From Spongilla lacustris (lineage: Eukaryota; Porifera; Demospongiae; Spongillida; Spongillidae), in NCBI GenBank assembly GCA_949361645.1, contig OX442420.1, positions 1,456,244-1,520,243 on the forward strand: a stretch of DNA of 64,000 bases, written 5' to 3'. Made by a program: the position numbers and the translations under genes. Position 1 is the stretch's first letter; every line of letters starts with the position of its first letter. The notes beneath the pieces were generated by a model that saw nothing but the letters and a program-made list of their open reading frames with translations, was not told where the DNA came from and ran no database searches. This document shows, piece after piece, positions 1-11,424 of the stretch.

Positions 1-51
1 GTTATTAATATGCTCTTCAATAAGACACTCTAGATCAAGAACAATCTTCAT
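1..51 (-). CDS. 5' end of MKTV-family protein, incomplete
   Basis: ATG at 51-49 on the minus strand opens a frame of 17 codons (MKIVLDLECLIEEHINN) that is still open at the window edge. It matches residue for residue, with few changes, the start of the open frame at 42527. The base context TTGCTATTCAG immediately upstream resembles a splice acceptor, so this could be the first coding exon after a 5'-UTR intron. Function unknown; I do not recognise the family. Confidence 0.4.
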   Translation of the reverse strand, partial: MKIVLDLECLIEEHINN

Positions 52-790
52 TCTGAATAGCAACAAAACAGATTGGAACGTTATCTTGTTCATGTATGCA
101 TATGTATTAAATTGAATAAGAATTAAGGGCTTGATAATATCTATGATTGCAATTCTACAACAATAAAAATAAACTACTTTCTTAGGACTTCAAGTTTATG
201 TTGTTTACAACTATGTGCTTCAAAGAATAGGGTGTGTAATAAATAGAATTGTCACAACGTTAACACAACACATTGCATTATAATAAAGGTCTACTTGGTT
301 ATGCTCTGTACATATGAAATCTAAGTTAATCTTATAGACTGAAGCGTAAATATAGTGATTTCAAATAAAATTATAGGTGCTTTCAAGCAGGCCAATACGA
401 AACGCCTAGGCCATTAAAGCACCCTTTGGGCACCATCCAAATCTAATGAAACTTTATTGTATCATTAACTTGGACCTTTACTAACTAAAAATCACTATTG
501 TGCATCAAAAGACTAATTCAAGACTCATTTGCAAGATTTAACTACAAATTGAAAGCGCCTGATATCGATGGATCGCGAAGTAGCTTGAATTTAGGCTATT
601 GCAATGCATTCTACAACCAATTGCCTTCCTCAATCGAGTAATGAAGTCGGGTATACCGCTCACGTAACGGAGCAAGTTTCTACGCTTCTATAGTATATGT
701 ATACTTTTCAAACTTTCGCAAATTCCAGTCCAATTTTTGACGTACTTTTAGATCAACTATTTACGGACCCGAATACGCGATTTTTTCAAC
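1..790 (-). repeat. MKTV-family repeat copy A (cut by window edge)
   Basis: Read on the minus strand, this stretch matches the segments near 56.26-57.05 kb and 42.2-42.56 kb, which are on the plus strand. Shared landmarks are a box reading GGTGCCCAAAGGGTGCTTTA (plus coordinates about 412-435 here), a 5' block around 700-780 also seen at 56.27-56.42 kb, and a pyrimidine-rich stretch ending TTGCTATTCAG just before the ATG at 51. Having 5' flank and coding start preserved together means whole promoter-plus-gene units were copied. The copy leaves the window at base 1. The alternative is that this is simply an interspersed repeat that carries an open frame. Confidence 0.65.
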
Positions 791-2179
791 TACCTACAGT
801 AGTTAACAATACCTTTTTTCATAGTGAAAGTTAAAAAAAAAAGGGGGGGGGGGGCTAATCTACACAAGAACCCTTTCAAGTCATACCTTTGAGATCATTT
901 GTTCATTCATGCACCTTACCTACGCACTAATTCAAGTTATTTACGCGCACGACCTACAACATTACGCCAATAGCCGCGCATCGTTTCTATAGTAATACGT
1001 TCATGAGAGGGGTACTTTGATCGTGTGGAGCTGCTGGAGCAAAGACGACGACAATATTTAGTAGGTCAGCGAGTTATAAACATTAACATTTAACAAGACA
1101 GATCCAAAAGCATATTTAGAGAAACAAGCCGCTGTTTTGTGTAAACATCCTACGCGGCGTGTCACCGTGTGTATTTTTGGAATAATACGTGCGGTTTGAA
1201 TGGAGCATCATCACATAAGCAAAGTTCAGGAGCGATCATGGTTGTGTTCGCTTGCTTGTGGCACCTAGGGATACGAAATCAAGGCGTTCATACGAATGCA
1301 CAGAGTTTTCAGCAGATGTAAACTCAGTATTTATAATTAGTATGCCGTCAACACCGATTCACCTATATTCAAATTTTGTTATCAAAGCAAACAAGTTATA
1401 CGGCTGGTACAGGTAGCTGAGATGAGTCTGTTACAGGTGACTGAGATGTGGTGCACTGGTAGCTGAAATGTGGCACCATGGTAACAACAATTACATAAAC
1501 CACTATTTTGGCTATATTATGCATGTTGAATTCAAAATTGTCTATGCAAAGAATCCTTTTTGAATAATTCATATGACTTATTTGGGGAGCACCAACCCTT
1601 ACTTTGCAATGTATTTGCACTTATGATTGAACAATAGAAGTGTACTACGGTGATACATTCAGCGCATTGTACTTGTAGCAGTATGATGAACAGTCAGAAA
1701 TACAACCGATTATAGAATTATTTCTAACCAAGGAAGATCTAAAAGTAAACTGGTAAAAGAGGGGTGAAAAAGTTGTATCAGTCCCATGTATATAGGTATC
1801 ATATACGTATGTACATAATATATACGTAATTATCAGGTCATGTAGAAATGGCTATCATTGCATATAATCATGATCCCAGCACAGATGAATCCCATGTTAT
1901 ACTTCCTTGAGTATTACTTTAATTACAAGTGCAAGCATTGCTCTTATTTTGGTAGTCCTTGTAATTAACAGTTTTGTAAAAACTTTATGTGAAAGGCAAA
2001 ATTGCATTGAAAACTGAGTATAGATGACATCCTAATAATAATTGTGGGTGTGAGTTTCAATGAGGAATGTGGAAATCAACCCAAAGTGAATATATAGCAC
2101 AATCACATATGTTAAAATTTCTTTAAAGGGTAAAGAATGTGGGATTTTCCAAATCGTTTCTTCCCCATATGTTAGTTCT
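791..2179. other. AT-rich intergenic stretch, no gene seen
   Basis: No open frame with coding character and no recognisable domain in six frames. It contains an A-run followed by an 11-base G-run at 833-854, one of many G/C homopolymers in the window. The short minus frame at 1620-1396 has no domain and I do not support it as a gene. Confidence 0.5.
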
Positions 2180-2795
2180 TGGTTGCGTGTAACCCCATCT
2201 GGTGCCTTAGGCTTGCATTTGACACCATCCGAATCTCAGTTTGTCATCAAATGGTGGCTGGGTGTTCAGTTCAGTATGTAAGCCAGGCTCTGTCTATGTG
2301 TGCCCTTTGTCCTACCAAAGCCCTTGAGGCTCACTATGCCTTAACTTGCTAGAGGGGTATAATTGCACATCATAACCACTTTCGTGACAGTTTGCATCAA
2401 CTTTTCAAGAAAGCCTTTTACAACCCTAAATTGCAAGCAGGCAGTGGCCTTGGTCATGACCAGAAACTATCTAGACCTGCTGACATCCTAGTCAACAATT
2501 GGGACATAAGCGGCAAACCGGTTGCGTTCGACCTCTCTGTGTTGTCTCTGCTATAACCTGACGTTATTTCTGAAGCTGCAATATATGTGAAGAACTTGGC
2601 TGGAGCTGCATACCACTTGTCACTGAATCCTTTAGGGCCTGGGGTCAACTTGCCTCAAACACCTTTTCCTAAACTAGCATCTCACCTTTGAGTCCACCAT
2701 ATGTACCCTCTTGATAGCATCTACAGCAGACTGAACATATCCCTTGTCCGCTCAAATGCTTGAGCATTTCTTGCAAGGGCAGATCCCTGTGCCAG
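2180..2795 (+). pseudogene. Non-LTR retrotransposon reverse-transcriptase C-terminal remnant
   Basis: Translated across one frameshift (about 2275-2299) and stops near 2350, 2551 and 2759, the plus strand gives the region following the polymerase domain in a large family of invertebrate retrotransposon proteins. Landmarks are LGLHLTPSE followed by IKWWLGVQF (2201-2275), a CxLC...HYALTC zinc-knuckle-like block (2299-2349), HHNHFRD, RPADILVNNWD and AFDLSV (2359-2545), and NISLVRSNA*AFLARADPC near the end. The order of these blocks is that of the family. The catalytic polymerase core is absent, so this is a 5'-truncated, dead copy, as is usual for target-primed insertions. The family assignment rests on motif memory and not on a search. 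Confidence 0.7.
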
Positions 2796-3207
2796 AGTCT
2801 CAGAGATGTACTTAGTCGGTTGACTCATACACCATACCCTGTAGTTTATCATATCTATGTGTTATGTATTATATTACGTGTAACAGTTTATAAAAAAAAA
2901 AATGTTTTCCTGTATGTATTGATAATGAGAATAGATAAAAAAAATTCCAAACTACGTCATGCAATTTGAACAAAGAGTTTCAGACTTGCAGTTTTTAAAG
3001 AATACATATTCTAAACTGAATTGCTTGGAACGCGCCATGCCAAGCATATAGGTACATGTTAGTAGTCATGTCATGTTAATTGCAAGTATACATGCATGTT
3101 GAATTGTCTTTTGCTCCATACAATTAAGCTGACCCGAGCCACAAGTTCTGCACGAATCATCACTGCAACATCACCGAACGTATCATCATAATAAAACGAC
3201 GAGTAAC
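2796..3207. other. 5' flank of the class C receptor gene
   Basis: AT-rich DNA directly upstream of the receptor start. I see no clear TATA box or other defined promoter element. The ATG at 3208 is preceded by AACATG in a purine-containing context that is acceptable for initiation. Confidence 0.4.
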
Positions 3208-5862
3208 ATGAGCATTCACTTGCTGACAAAGTTGGCGATAATGTGTATTCTGGTCACACGAGTTCACGTGCTGGCCACTACCTCCTCTCAGTATGTCTGG
3301 TACTCCGAAGGACAAGATAACTTAGTCTTGATTGGTGCCATTTTTCCAATACACTGGGGAATAAATGGTCAATGTGGAGCCGTCACAAGCTTTGGAGTAC
3401 CGTATGCTGAAGCGGTGTCGTACACTACGCAACGCATAAATTCGCTACAAACCTTTCTTCCAGGAATAAAGCTTGGATTTGAAATTCGTGACTCTTGCGA
3501 CAGAGTGAATACAGGATTGGGTCAAACGTTAGATTTCATCATACCCACAGGGCAGAACAACGGAAAAGGTGTCTCCGTTGCAATAGGAGAGAGGGACAGC
3601 ATTAAGACCATTCTAATCGCTAATTTGCTGAATTTGTTTCACATCCCGTTAATATCGTTTTCTGCCACAGCATCCAGCCTGAGCGATAAGTCCCAGTACG
3701 GCTATTTCCTTCGTACCGTTCCTCCTGACAGCTACCAGGCTAAGGCCTTAGCCGATATAATGTCCTACTTCAATTGGACTTACGTCATCGCTGTAAACTC
3801 GGGCGACGTGTATGGGCAAGACGGAATACAAGAATTCATCAGTATTTTCAGTAACGTGACCTACGAGCAGTGCATAGCTGGAGGAGCTCCGATCGAAATT
3901 CCTTATCCAGTGGCTACTCCTGCGCAGTACGACGCAGCGGTAGGTATACTTGCCGGCCCGAGCGTCGTAAACGCCTCCATAATCGTACTGTTTGCACAGC
4001 TTGCGGCCGCGGAGGGATTGCTGGACGCAGTGCAGCGAAGGAGGGAACGAGACAGCGCCTTTGCAATGAGGCAGTTTGTATGGGTAGGAACAGACGCGTG
4101 GACAAATTCGTTGGACCAAAAACGTCTAAATATTGCAAAAAATGTCATAGGGGTGATCCCGGAAGGACTCAACAGTACTGGATTCGATCAGTACTTCCAA
4201 AGCCTCCACGTCAGTGATCACACTAGCAATCCGTGGTTCGCTGAGTACTGGGAAAGTTACTTCAATTGTTCGCTCAACGGTACCAACCCAGCCCTTCCGC
4301 GCTGCGACGTAGCCAATCAGAGAATCTCAACCACAAATGGATATGTGACGGATACGTATTTACCACATTGCATTGATGCAGTAGAGGCTATAGCCTATGC
4401 CCTCCGAAACATACAACAGGCTGTATGCAACGGAAGTGGATTATGCAATGCCACTCGTTCTGCCGAAAGAACAGGCGTCGAAGCAGTGAATGGAAGTCTT
4501 CTGCTCCAGTACCTCCTAGGGGTGAACTTCACCGGACCATCAGGCAACACAGTTACTTTCGACACCAATGGTGACCCGCCAGGAGTGTATACGATCAAAA
4601 GCCTTCAGGAGGGTACAGTAGTCACGGTAGGAACATGGGTAAGTACGCGAAATCCTGCTTTGTCGTTTTCGAAGTCAGTTGAATGGAATAACGCAAACCG
4701 AAATATAAAATCATTGTGCAGTGAACCGTGCTCGCATGGTCAGTATCCGGAATTAATAGTGGGATTAAGTAGTTGTTGTTGGAACTGCAAAAACTGTGGT
4801 GAAAATTCTTACAGCGATGGTAAGATATGTTCAACGTGCGTGGACGGGTACAGAACAAACAGTAATAAAGATGGATGTATTCCAATACAAATCTCTTATT
4901 TTGGTGCAGCCAACCCATTCGAAATTATTTCCCTCGTAATAGCATGTTTAGGATTAGTAATATTGGCCGTGATTACATGTGTCTTCTTTATATGTTTTAA
5001 CAGTGAAATAGTGAAATCGTCAAGTCGAGAACTTATTGTTTTTCTTCTTGCTGGAATATGCATATGCTATGTAATGCCTTTCTTCTTTATATTCAAGCCG
5101 TCACCTGCAATATGCGCAATCAGGCGTTTTGGGGTGGGCTTTGGTTTTACTACCTGTTTCAGTCCTGTTTTGGTGCGCGTCATAAGAATTCACCGAATAT
5201 TTAATCGCAAGGCATCCATAAAGGCTCCAAACTTTTTGAGCCAGCAGAGTCAAATGATTTCCACAGCATTATTCATGCTAATCGAAGTGGCAATCTTAGT
5301 TGTGTGGATGGCAATCGAGCGACCCTCTGTTAAATACACTTTTGGCACCAGCACTGGAGAAGTAACGTGTAGCGAGAACCCTTATGTAGGGATCTCCATC
5401 ACGTTAGGCTACAACGCCATATTGCTGCTCCTCACTTTGTACTTTGCCTTTCGGACTAGACATGTTCCAGAGAGGTTCAATGAAACTAAGTTCATAAATC
5501 TCACGTCATACACTCTTGTGATCATCTGGGTGGCCTTTATCCCCATATACTTTGGGACTGCTTCACTAGGATATGTTTTCCAGACTAGCTCACAGGTGTT
5601 AGCAGTTGTATTAAGTGCAAGTGTTGTGCTCGGGTGCCTTCTGGTTCCAAAAATGTACACCATCCTCTTGAATGCTTATAAGGGAAGTACTCCACAAGCC
5701 AGCACTAAATCTGCTACATTTGAACAGGTCATCGTAGAATCAAGTCGAAGCTCCACTGCCAGTTCAAGTATCATCAAGACAGCATTAAATATGGAATTGG
5801 ATGCGACAGAGTGTATGTCAGGTGCAGAAGGTCACACACAAGAGCCTACTTCTGTATTATAG
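3208..5862 (+). CDS. Metabotropic-glutamate-like class C G-protein-coupled receptor
   Basis: A plasma-membrane receptor of 884 residues in one exon. Residues 1-23 are a signal peptide, and about 30-495 form a Venus-flytrap ligand domain. Blocks typical of metabotropic glutamate receptors are visible: FSATASSLSDK (151-161), YFLRTVPPD (166-174), FNWTYV (188-193), YGQDG (202-206) and GTDAW (294-298). The positions that bind the amino-acid moiety in this family (Ser and Thr of SAT, Tyr of YG, Asp of TDAW) are all present at 152, 154, 202 and 296. Residues 503-557 form a nine-cysteine linker, and seven membrane segments span 570-825 with the family motifs SSRELIVFLL (605-614) and LVPKMYTIL (812-820). 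The tail ends TSVL, a class I PDZ ligand. Many Asn-X-Ser/Thr sites lie in the ectodomain. Glutamate or another amino acid is the probable ligand, by inference. The single exon suggests a retrocopy origin or lineage-specific intron loss. Confidence 0.93.
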   Translation: MSIHLLTKLAIMCILVTRVHVLATTSSQYVWYSEGQDNLVLIGAIFPIHWGINGQCGAVTSFGVPYAEAVSYTTQRINSLQTFLPGIKLGFEIRDSCDRVNTGLGQTLDFIIPTGQNNGKGVSVAIGERDSIKTILIANLLNLFHIPLISFSATASSLSDKSQYGYFLRTVPPDSYQAKALADIMSYFNWTYVIAVNSGDVYGQDGIQEFISIFSNVTYEQCIAGGAPIEIPYPVATPAQYDAAVGILAGPSVVNASIIVLFAQLAAAEGLLDAVQRRRERDSAFAMRQFVWVGTDAWTNSLDQKRLNIAKNVIGVIPEGLNSTGFDQYFQSLHVSDHTSNPWFAEYWESYFNCSLNGTNPALPRCDVANQRISTTNGYVTDTYLPHCIDAVEAIAYALRNIQQAVCNGSGLCNATRSAERTGVEAVNGSLLLQYLLGVNFTGPSGNTVTFDTNGDPPGVYTIKSLQEGTVVTVGTWVSTRNPALSFSKSVEWNNANRNIKSLCSEPCSHGQYPELIVGLSSCCWNCKNCGENSYSDGKICSTCVDGYRTNSNKDGCIPIQISYFGAANPFEIISLVIACLGLVILAVITCVFFICFNSEIVKSSSRELIVFLLAGICICYVMPFFFIFKPSPAICAIRRFGVGFGFTTCFSPVLVRVIRIHRIFNRKASIKAPNFLSQQSQMISTALFMLIEVAILVVWMAIERPSVKYTFGTSTGEVTCSENPYVGISITLGYNAILLLLTLYFAFRTRHVPERFNETKFINLTSYTLVIIWVAFIPIYFGTASLGYVFQTSSQVLAVVLSASVVLGCLLVPKMYTILLNAYKGSTPQASTKSATFEQVIVESSRSSTASSSIIKTALNMELDATECMSGAEGHTQEPTSVL

Positions 5863-6310
5863 GTACAGAGATATAAAGGAGATATAACCTTTAATGTTGT
5901 ACTGCTGACTTAGTTTTAAAGCAAAGGAATGCTGTGCATAGTGTGTTACATGTATAATATACCATGTGAATTGATGGTAGTACAGATATCATAAAACTCA
6001 AGCCTACAAATTTTGGCGTCTGGAACATACATGTATAGACAGATTTGGACAACTTTAAGTTTCTCATGCAGTTAACTAAGCTTGCTTATATTACATTTTG
6101 TATATACCACATTATAGAAATGAATTAATAAAATGGCTGTAAACACATCATTACATTTGATCTTGTGTATGTACATCATTTCAAATGCGAAACATTCATT
6201 ATTGCTCTGGGGTGCAAGGTTGCAGTTTTCCTGTGACACAGGTGAACCGGTTAAACCAATATGTAATTTTGAATCAGTGTTGGAAGTTTCAATGACTATC
6301 AGGGATCCTT
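5863..6310 (+). other. 3' untranslated region of the receptor gene
   Basis: This flank is duplicated downstream of the broken receptor copy (30698-31152) with high similarity, up to the block reading AAGTTTCAATGACT. A polyadenylation hexamer lies at 6127-6132. The same position in the second copy is mutated, which fits a silent gene there. Confidence 0.6.
6127..6132 (+). promoter_or_regulatory. Polyadenylation signal AATAAA
   Basis: A canonical AATAAA hexamer 265 bases after the receptor stop codon. The aligned position in the pseudogene copy near 30965 reads AATACA, so the signal is lost there. Confidence 0.5.
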
Positions 6311-7025
6311 TGGAATGGGTTTGCTGTCAACAAATGAACCTTAGTCATAGTTACATTACTTGTCATGTGATTAGAGCATATAGCTCAATTTGTTTTATTA
6401 TATGCAACAGTTATGTGTCATGCAAATTATGTATTTATAATGACCCTTGACCAGAAATCATTAATTTTCTGCCTATCCATTGATGGCTCTGTAAACTGAA
6501 TTCATAAAAGTGTGGTAAACAGACACTACTATTGTAAATGTTGCAAGGAATAAATAACTTCAATAATGTTGGCTTACAAAGTTCATTGCTACATGACACC
6601 AATTATATAAATTATGCACCCCCATCATGGCCTGTGCCATTTCTCCTGGGAATTTTGGCACCCCCACTACAATGTTCCTAGAAAACTTGGCATTCCTTTA
6701 GGAAAATAGGTATCCCTTAGCATAGCCATTTCTCCTAGGGATTTTTGAACCCCCTCACGTCCCTGTAGAATAAAACTGGGCCTTCTGGCTCATAAGAGGA
6801 CCATTTCAAGGCTTTTTAATTGCTTTTTTATAATTACTAAATGTGTGCACGCAATGATAGAAATGTTTGAATTAATGAACAGATATTAATTAAGAATGAG
6901 CAGCTGCATTGAATGAGATAGTGACAAACAACACAAGTGGATTTTTCAAAATGTTTGCTGAACTTAGTTATACGTGTATATATATATATATGCCTTCATC
7001 ATGATGCAAGCCAAGGTTAGTTTCC
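6311..7025. other. Intergenic stretch with a short two-copy repeat
   Basis: No gene recognised. A phrase beginning CCATTTCTCCT occurs twice (about 6640 and 6724), each time followed by a run reading TTTTGGCACCCCC or close to it, which looks like a small tandem duplication. A (TA)n run lies at about 6977-6992. Confidence 0.4.
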
Positions 7026-7352
7026 TCAAGTTTCCTGTGGTGAATGCTTGAGCCATTTGAATGTTTTTCCACATTTGGCATATGTATTAAGCAATGATGC
7101 TGCTGCAGTGACCTCCAATTCTGTAGCCCAAGTGCCCCAAGTCTGCATCCCTGATCGTTTCATATAGCTTTCCATAGAACCATCTGGGGATCCAAGGGAG
7201 TAGTATAACATTGGATCTGCCGTTGATTTGTGGATCATGTACATGTATGTACGTTGTGATCAGCAGATGCAGTTCATCATGACACTCCTGTGATCCTTAC
7301 TTACAGCTAGGGAAACAGGCTGAAAGAAACAATTTCCATGTGCAGCAATCCT
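7026..7352 (-). pseudogene. OTU-type cysteine protease fragment
   Basis: On the minus strand a block HGNCFFQPVSLAVSKD (about 7340-7293) corresponds to the DGNCFFRA active-site signature of OTU deubiquitinases, with the catalytic Cys codon at 7331-7329. After a frameshift, HDELHLLITTY and then SMESYMKRSGMQTWGTW and ELEVTAAASLL follow in the usual OTU order (7170-7080). The frame ends at 7026 before the C-terminal catalytic His block is clear. OTU domains of this type are common in transposon-encoded proteins of sponges and cnidarians, so a mobile-element origin is more likely than a host gene. At least one frameshift and a stop make it non-functional. Assignment is from motif recognition. Confidence 0.6.
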
Positions 7353-9908
7353 AGCTGTTGTTAATTGGCAGTGTAACACAGCAATCATTGATGGCTGTGT
7401 CAAGTGAGACTGATTCACAGGGACTAATGTCAACCCTAAAAGAGCACACCTCTACTTTTGCCACTCACTGTGCAAACTCGCTGGTATAGTTGATGTTGTC
7501 ATGCTCTACTATGCATGGTAATCTCTAAATCCTGAGATGTCCGGCTACACTGTTTTTCATATTGGGTCAATACATTATAAATTTTATCATTTTGTGCCTC
7601 ACACCTTCCAATCTTGATGCAATTACTCATATTAGTTTGTCTTTGGATGAATCCTACCTGTACCAATTAGCAAGTTAATAACCTTAATGGTTACGAAATA
7701 TACTGCACTGAATAATTAATTTTTTCAGATAATTTGCAACTTGGCAGACTCATAACTTTTCCATTGTGTGTCTGGTGGTGACTTGTTTGGCATCAAATTT
7801 TTCACAGGACTGAAGGGGCAATTAATATTGCTATTATAAAAAATAAATAGTCTGTTTATAGATAAGTTCTAAGCACCACATCGAGTTTTACAAGTGATCG
7901 CCATCATTAATGTTATGCATTTATTTTTAGCACTAATATTGTGTTTTAATGTGTTTTTTGATACACCACAAACCACATGCAGCTAAGAACACTGGTAGTA
8001 CCATGTAAAAATTAAAAGCACTAGAACTAGAGAATGGGCATGCTGCTCAGGTATAACTACTGTAAGCTCGTCTATGATGCTCGAATAGAAAATTGTTTCA
8101 TTCTTGCTGCAAGTAAAAAGCAACAACCAGCTGTGGCCCCTGATGCCACGGTCCATGCTGCTGGAGAGTCACTCACACCTGCAGCGATCGTAACAAGAGA
8201 GGAGGCCCGATGAAAATGATATTCCTCAGTGCTAAATGACATTGTGCTTGATTGTATGCATGGTTGTAGGATTCTTGTTAACAATTTGAAAGATACATGT
8301 GATGAAAATAATTTATAAGGTTTTAAAAGTCTTATCTAAATCAGAACCCTTTATATGCAATGTTTGGAATTAATATCTTACGGAATGGCAAGGTAATGCT
8401 TTAGTTTGTTATTCCTCAACCGCTACCAGCAGTTTTTATTGCGATACACCGCCTGTACTAAAAACGTTGTCACTTTGACGCTAAATATCTCCGGTATTAA
8501 ATATGCTGGGGTGATGCATGGAGGACTGTTAAACACAGCTTTTGTTGGTCTTTCAAAGTATGATAATACTAAAATCCTTTGTGTATCTTTAAAAAAAATT
8601 CCGCAGTGCCTAGCTTTACTTGCATGCTCAGGTCCCTGCATTGTCTGCATAGAGGCCGGTTAGCTTTGCTTTTTAATTGTGCGTATCCTTTATTTACATC
8701 AGGAACACAGAGCAATTGCATTTAGGTCACTTGTCGGCATTTAATGCACAGATAAATATAAGGACATTGCAGTCATATGTCTGTGGTGTATGACTAGGTG
8801 GCTGGCTGACACTTTTAGCCTTCCCTCCACACCCTCATTCAAGCTGAAATGATTTCATATGCACATTTGCTCCAGTTTTTAAACAGCATATCCAACTACA
8901 AAATAATAATTTTCATTGGACTAGTTCTTCCTTTCAACATTGATTTTGCTCATTGACTTAATAATTAAAGTCGTCGAGTGTCAACATAACTGTATGCATT
9001 CTCTTGACTATAGCTAGCTAGCTGATGTATTATCACACCTTTCTACCTTACTAGGAATTGATCTATAATGCAGTGCAAGCATTAAGTTCTCCCCCTCCCC
9101 TCCCCTCCCCTCTCCTTCCCCTCCCTACATTTTAATGAAAAACTGACACTAAATATCCACACACAAAACATTAAATACTTCTTCCCAGAGGGTGCTAATG
9201 AATACAGAACAGCATATTATGGGTGAGACATAGAATTATATCATGCCGGCAATACCTTTTAAGTTAGGTCCATGCTTGCAGTCAGAAGGATCTTCGAAAT
9301 GGGCTGCCTTATTGTGGGTATAAATCAAATAAGTCACCCTACACTGTATACATGTGCATGCATGGAGAAAATAGTGATGGCATATATAGAATGGCCCCCA
9401 GCTAGGGAAAAAGGCAGCTACAAAATGGCATTTTGCAAAACTTACAAACCAGAAATACGGAAGCCATGTGTATACCTAATTTTTTTTTACATTGACAATA
9501 TGCAACTCATTTAGACTGAAGTTTAATAAAGGTTTCAGAGTGTGTCTTCCATAACATTTTTTTGTTGACTTACACCCACGAGTATTACAGTCTAATCCAA
9601 GCCCCATCAGGTACACACAGAGACATTTGTACTGACGTTTGTAACACCTTGGGCATCATCATGTTAGCATGATTTGGCCGTGTGCCCCAAAGGACTACAG
9701 GCAAGGAGTTACAGATTGACACTGCTGAAAGCAGCACTTGCAAGTTATAATCTCAGACGGTCCACTGGCGACTAGAGACATGTGTGACCCTGTTATCCAA
9801 CAGTATCTCCAGACAAGGTCCCACCAGCACCACACGAAGCAGTAACCGATGTTGTAACGCTCTTTCAGAAAAATGTTTTTAAATACCCAGTACATTAGAT
9901 CTCTTAGC
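7353..9908. other. Intergenic stretch without a supported gene
   Basis: Several short frames of 60-85 codons occur (8284-8072 minus, 8406-8663 plus, 9272-9514 plus), but none shows a domain, a paralogue in the window or convincing composition. A pyrimidine run of CCCCTCCCC type lies at about 9092-9125. I find no inverted-repeat element here. Confidence 0.45.
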
Positions 9909-10387
9909 CAGTGGCGTAGCGAGGGTGTTGGGCGCCCGGGGGCAAAATGCACTAATGGCGCCCCCCCCCCCCCCCCCCCCCCCTCCTCTTGCGTTTGGCC
10001 GAACATACGAGCGGGGGGGGGGGGGGGGGGGGGGGTCCCCCGTGCGTTTGGACAACAAAGTTTTTTAAGCGAGACTAGCGGTTTAATCAGTTGGGGTTAA
10101 TTAACTTATTTTCTGTTTACCTGCCTCTTCGAACTATTTCAGGCCAAGAGACACCGATCCAAACGATAGTCGTCCTATGATCGCTATATAATTTTTCCTT
10201 GAGTGAGCCTGAATACAACCGGTACCGTACGATTATCAAAGAAATTATGCTGAGCCTGACCTTAGACCTACTTTTAAAATTTTTGTTTGACCTATAAAAT
10301 TTTTTTTTTTCCCCACGATTTTAGCGCCCCTCTCAACTCGGCGCCCGGGGCGACCGCCCCCCTTGCCCCCCCCTTGCTACGCCACTG
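9909..10387. mobile_element. hAT-like non-autonomous element, CAGTGGCGTAGC ends
   Basis: The left end CAGTGGCGTAGCGAGGG at 9909 is matched in inverse by CTTGCTACGCCACTG ending at 10387. The 8 bases before the left end (9901-9908, CTCTTAGC) nearly match 10390-10397 (GTCTTAGC), two bases beyond the right end, which suggests a worn 8-bp target duplication as in hAT elements. Poly-C and poly-G tracts (9961-9983, 10013-10035) lie just inside the left end, flanking the phrase TTGCGTTTGGCCGAAC. No transposase is encoded. Related ends occur at 11424 and 43800. Confidence 0.65.
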
Positions 10388-10960
10388 CAGTCTTAGCAGC
10401 ACAAGCTGATAATGTGACCACTTATACATGTATGTACTTGTATAACGGTAACCGTTTACTCACCACTATCCATATCCACGAACACTTCACTCGCGAAATC
10501 CGACCAAAAATATATGCTAGCAAGCGCGCGAACTTTGAACTTGAACCGCGTCGGGGGAAAAAAAAGGATCTCCGCTTCTTATACGGATAGTCTCGTTTCC
10601 AGACACGCTTACGCAAATTGTCTATAAATAATTTTATACCTTAATGCTTACGTAAGTGAGACTGGGGACGAGGCTAGTTTAAATACAACTCTACGTACAT
10701 TTACATGTACTTCTGTTTTTGTTCTTGCCGATGAACAGGTATGTGACTGGCGAATTTAAGCCCTATTTAAAATTCATAATGTAGTGTAATATAATAGTTT
10801 CCAGACGTACTATGATATGTCAATGTCACATATTATTGAATTATGCCCTACCAACTCAGAATCCTGCACATGTACAACCAACTAGCTACACAAGCACGGG
10901 GAAGGGAAGGGGTCAATGTCAGAATACACTGCTTGACAGTTCTGTGTACCACAGCTCAAT
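10388..10960. other. Spacer between mobile-element fragments
   Basis: No gene recognised. Short frames on both strands near 10363-10616 overlap each other and show no domain. The segment TGAGACTGGGGACGAGGCTAG (about 10658) resembles the ends of the small hairpin family at 31296-31384, but only loosely. Confidence 0.35.
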
Positions 10961-11424
10961 ATGTCTCCCCCCCCCCCCCCCCCCCCCTCCCCCCGAGGGG
11001 CAGGGGGCAATTGCCCCTGGGCGCCGACCTAAGGGGGCGCCAAAATGCCTAGATAAAATAGCATTGCAATGCATACCGAATAATAAGCTGAGGAAAGGTG
11101 ATGCTCTTGATTGTACCTACGCACTGTGATGAATTGTGGTTTTATTTTCATACAATTGGAGCTGAATTTTGGAACAAGAAATTAAGCAAATGGGTGGCCC
11201 TCCCTCTCCCTCCGAATTCGTACTTGGCCAAACGCAAGGGAGACCCCCCTCGTATCCGTGTATCCATATTTTGCCAAACGCAAGGGGGAATCCCCTTCCC
11301 CCCTTCGGATTTGGCCAAGTGCAAGGGGTGCATGGTCTTGGGCTGGGGGGGGGGGGGGGGGGGGGGCAGCGGCACCATTAGTGCATTTTGCCCCTGGGCG
11401 CCCAACACCCTCGCTACACCACTG
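10961..11424. mobile_element. Fragments of the CAGTGGCGTAGC family with GGCCAAACGC arrays
   Basis: Two poly-C or poly-G tracts (10967-10994, 11344-11366) bracket three or four spaced copies of a phrase close to TTGGCCAAACGCAAGGGG (about 11223, 11270, 11310). The right end, reading CCTCGCTACACCACTG, stops at 11424 and is the inverse of the left end at 9909. A nearly identical arrangement is at 43596-43800. Long proline- or glycine-rich frames here are by-products of the C and G runs. Confidence 0.55.

Noticed and set aside
3748..4598. Antisense and out-of-frame open frames within the receptor gene
   Set aside because: Shadows of the receptor coding sequence. The receptor frame has signal peptide, domain motifs and full length.
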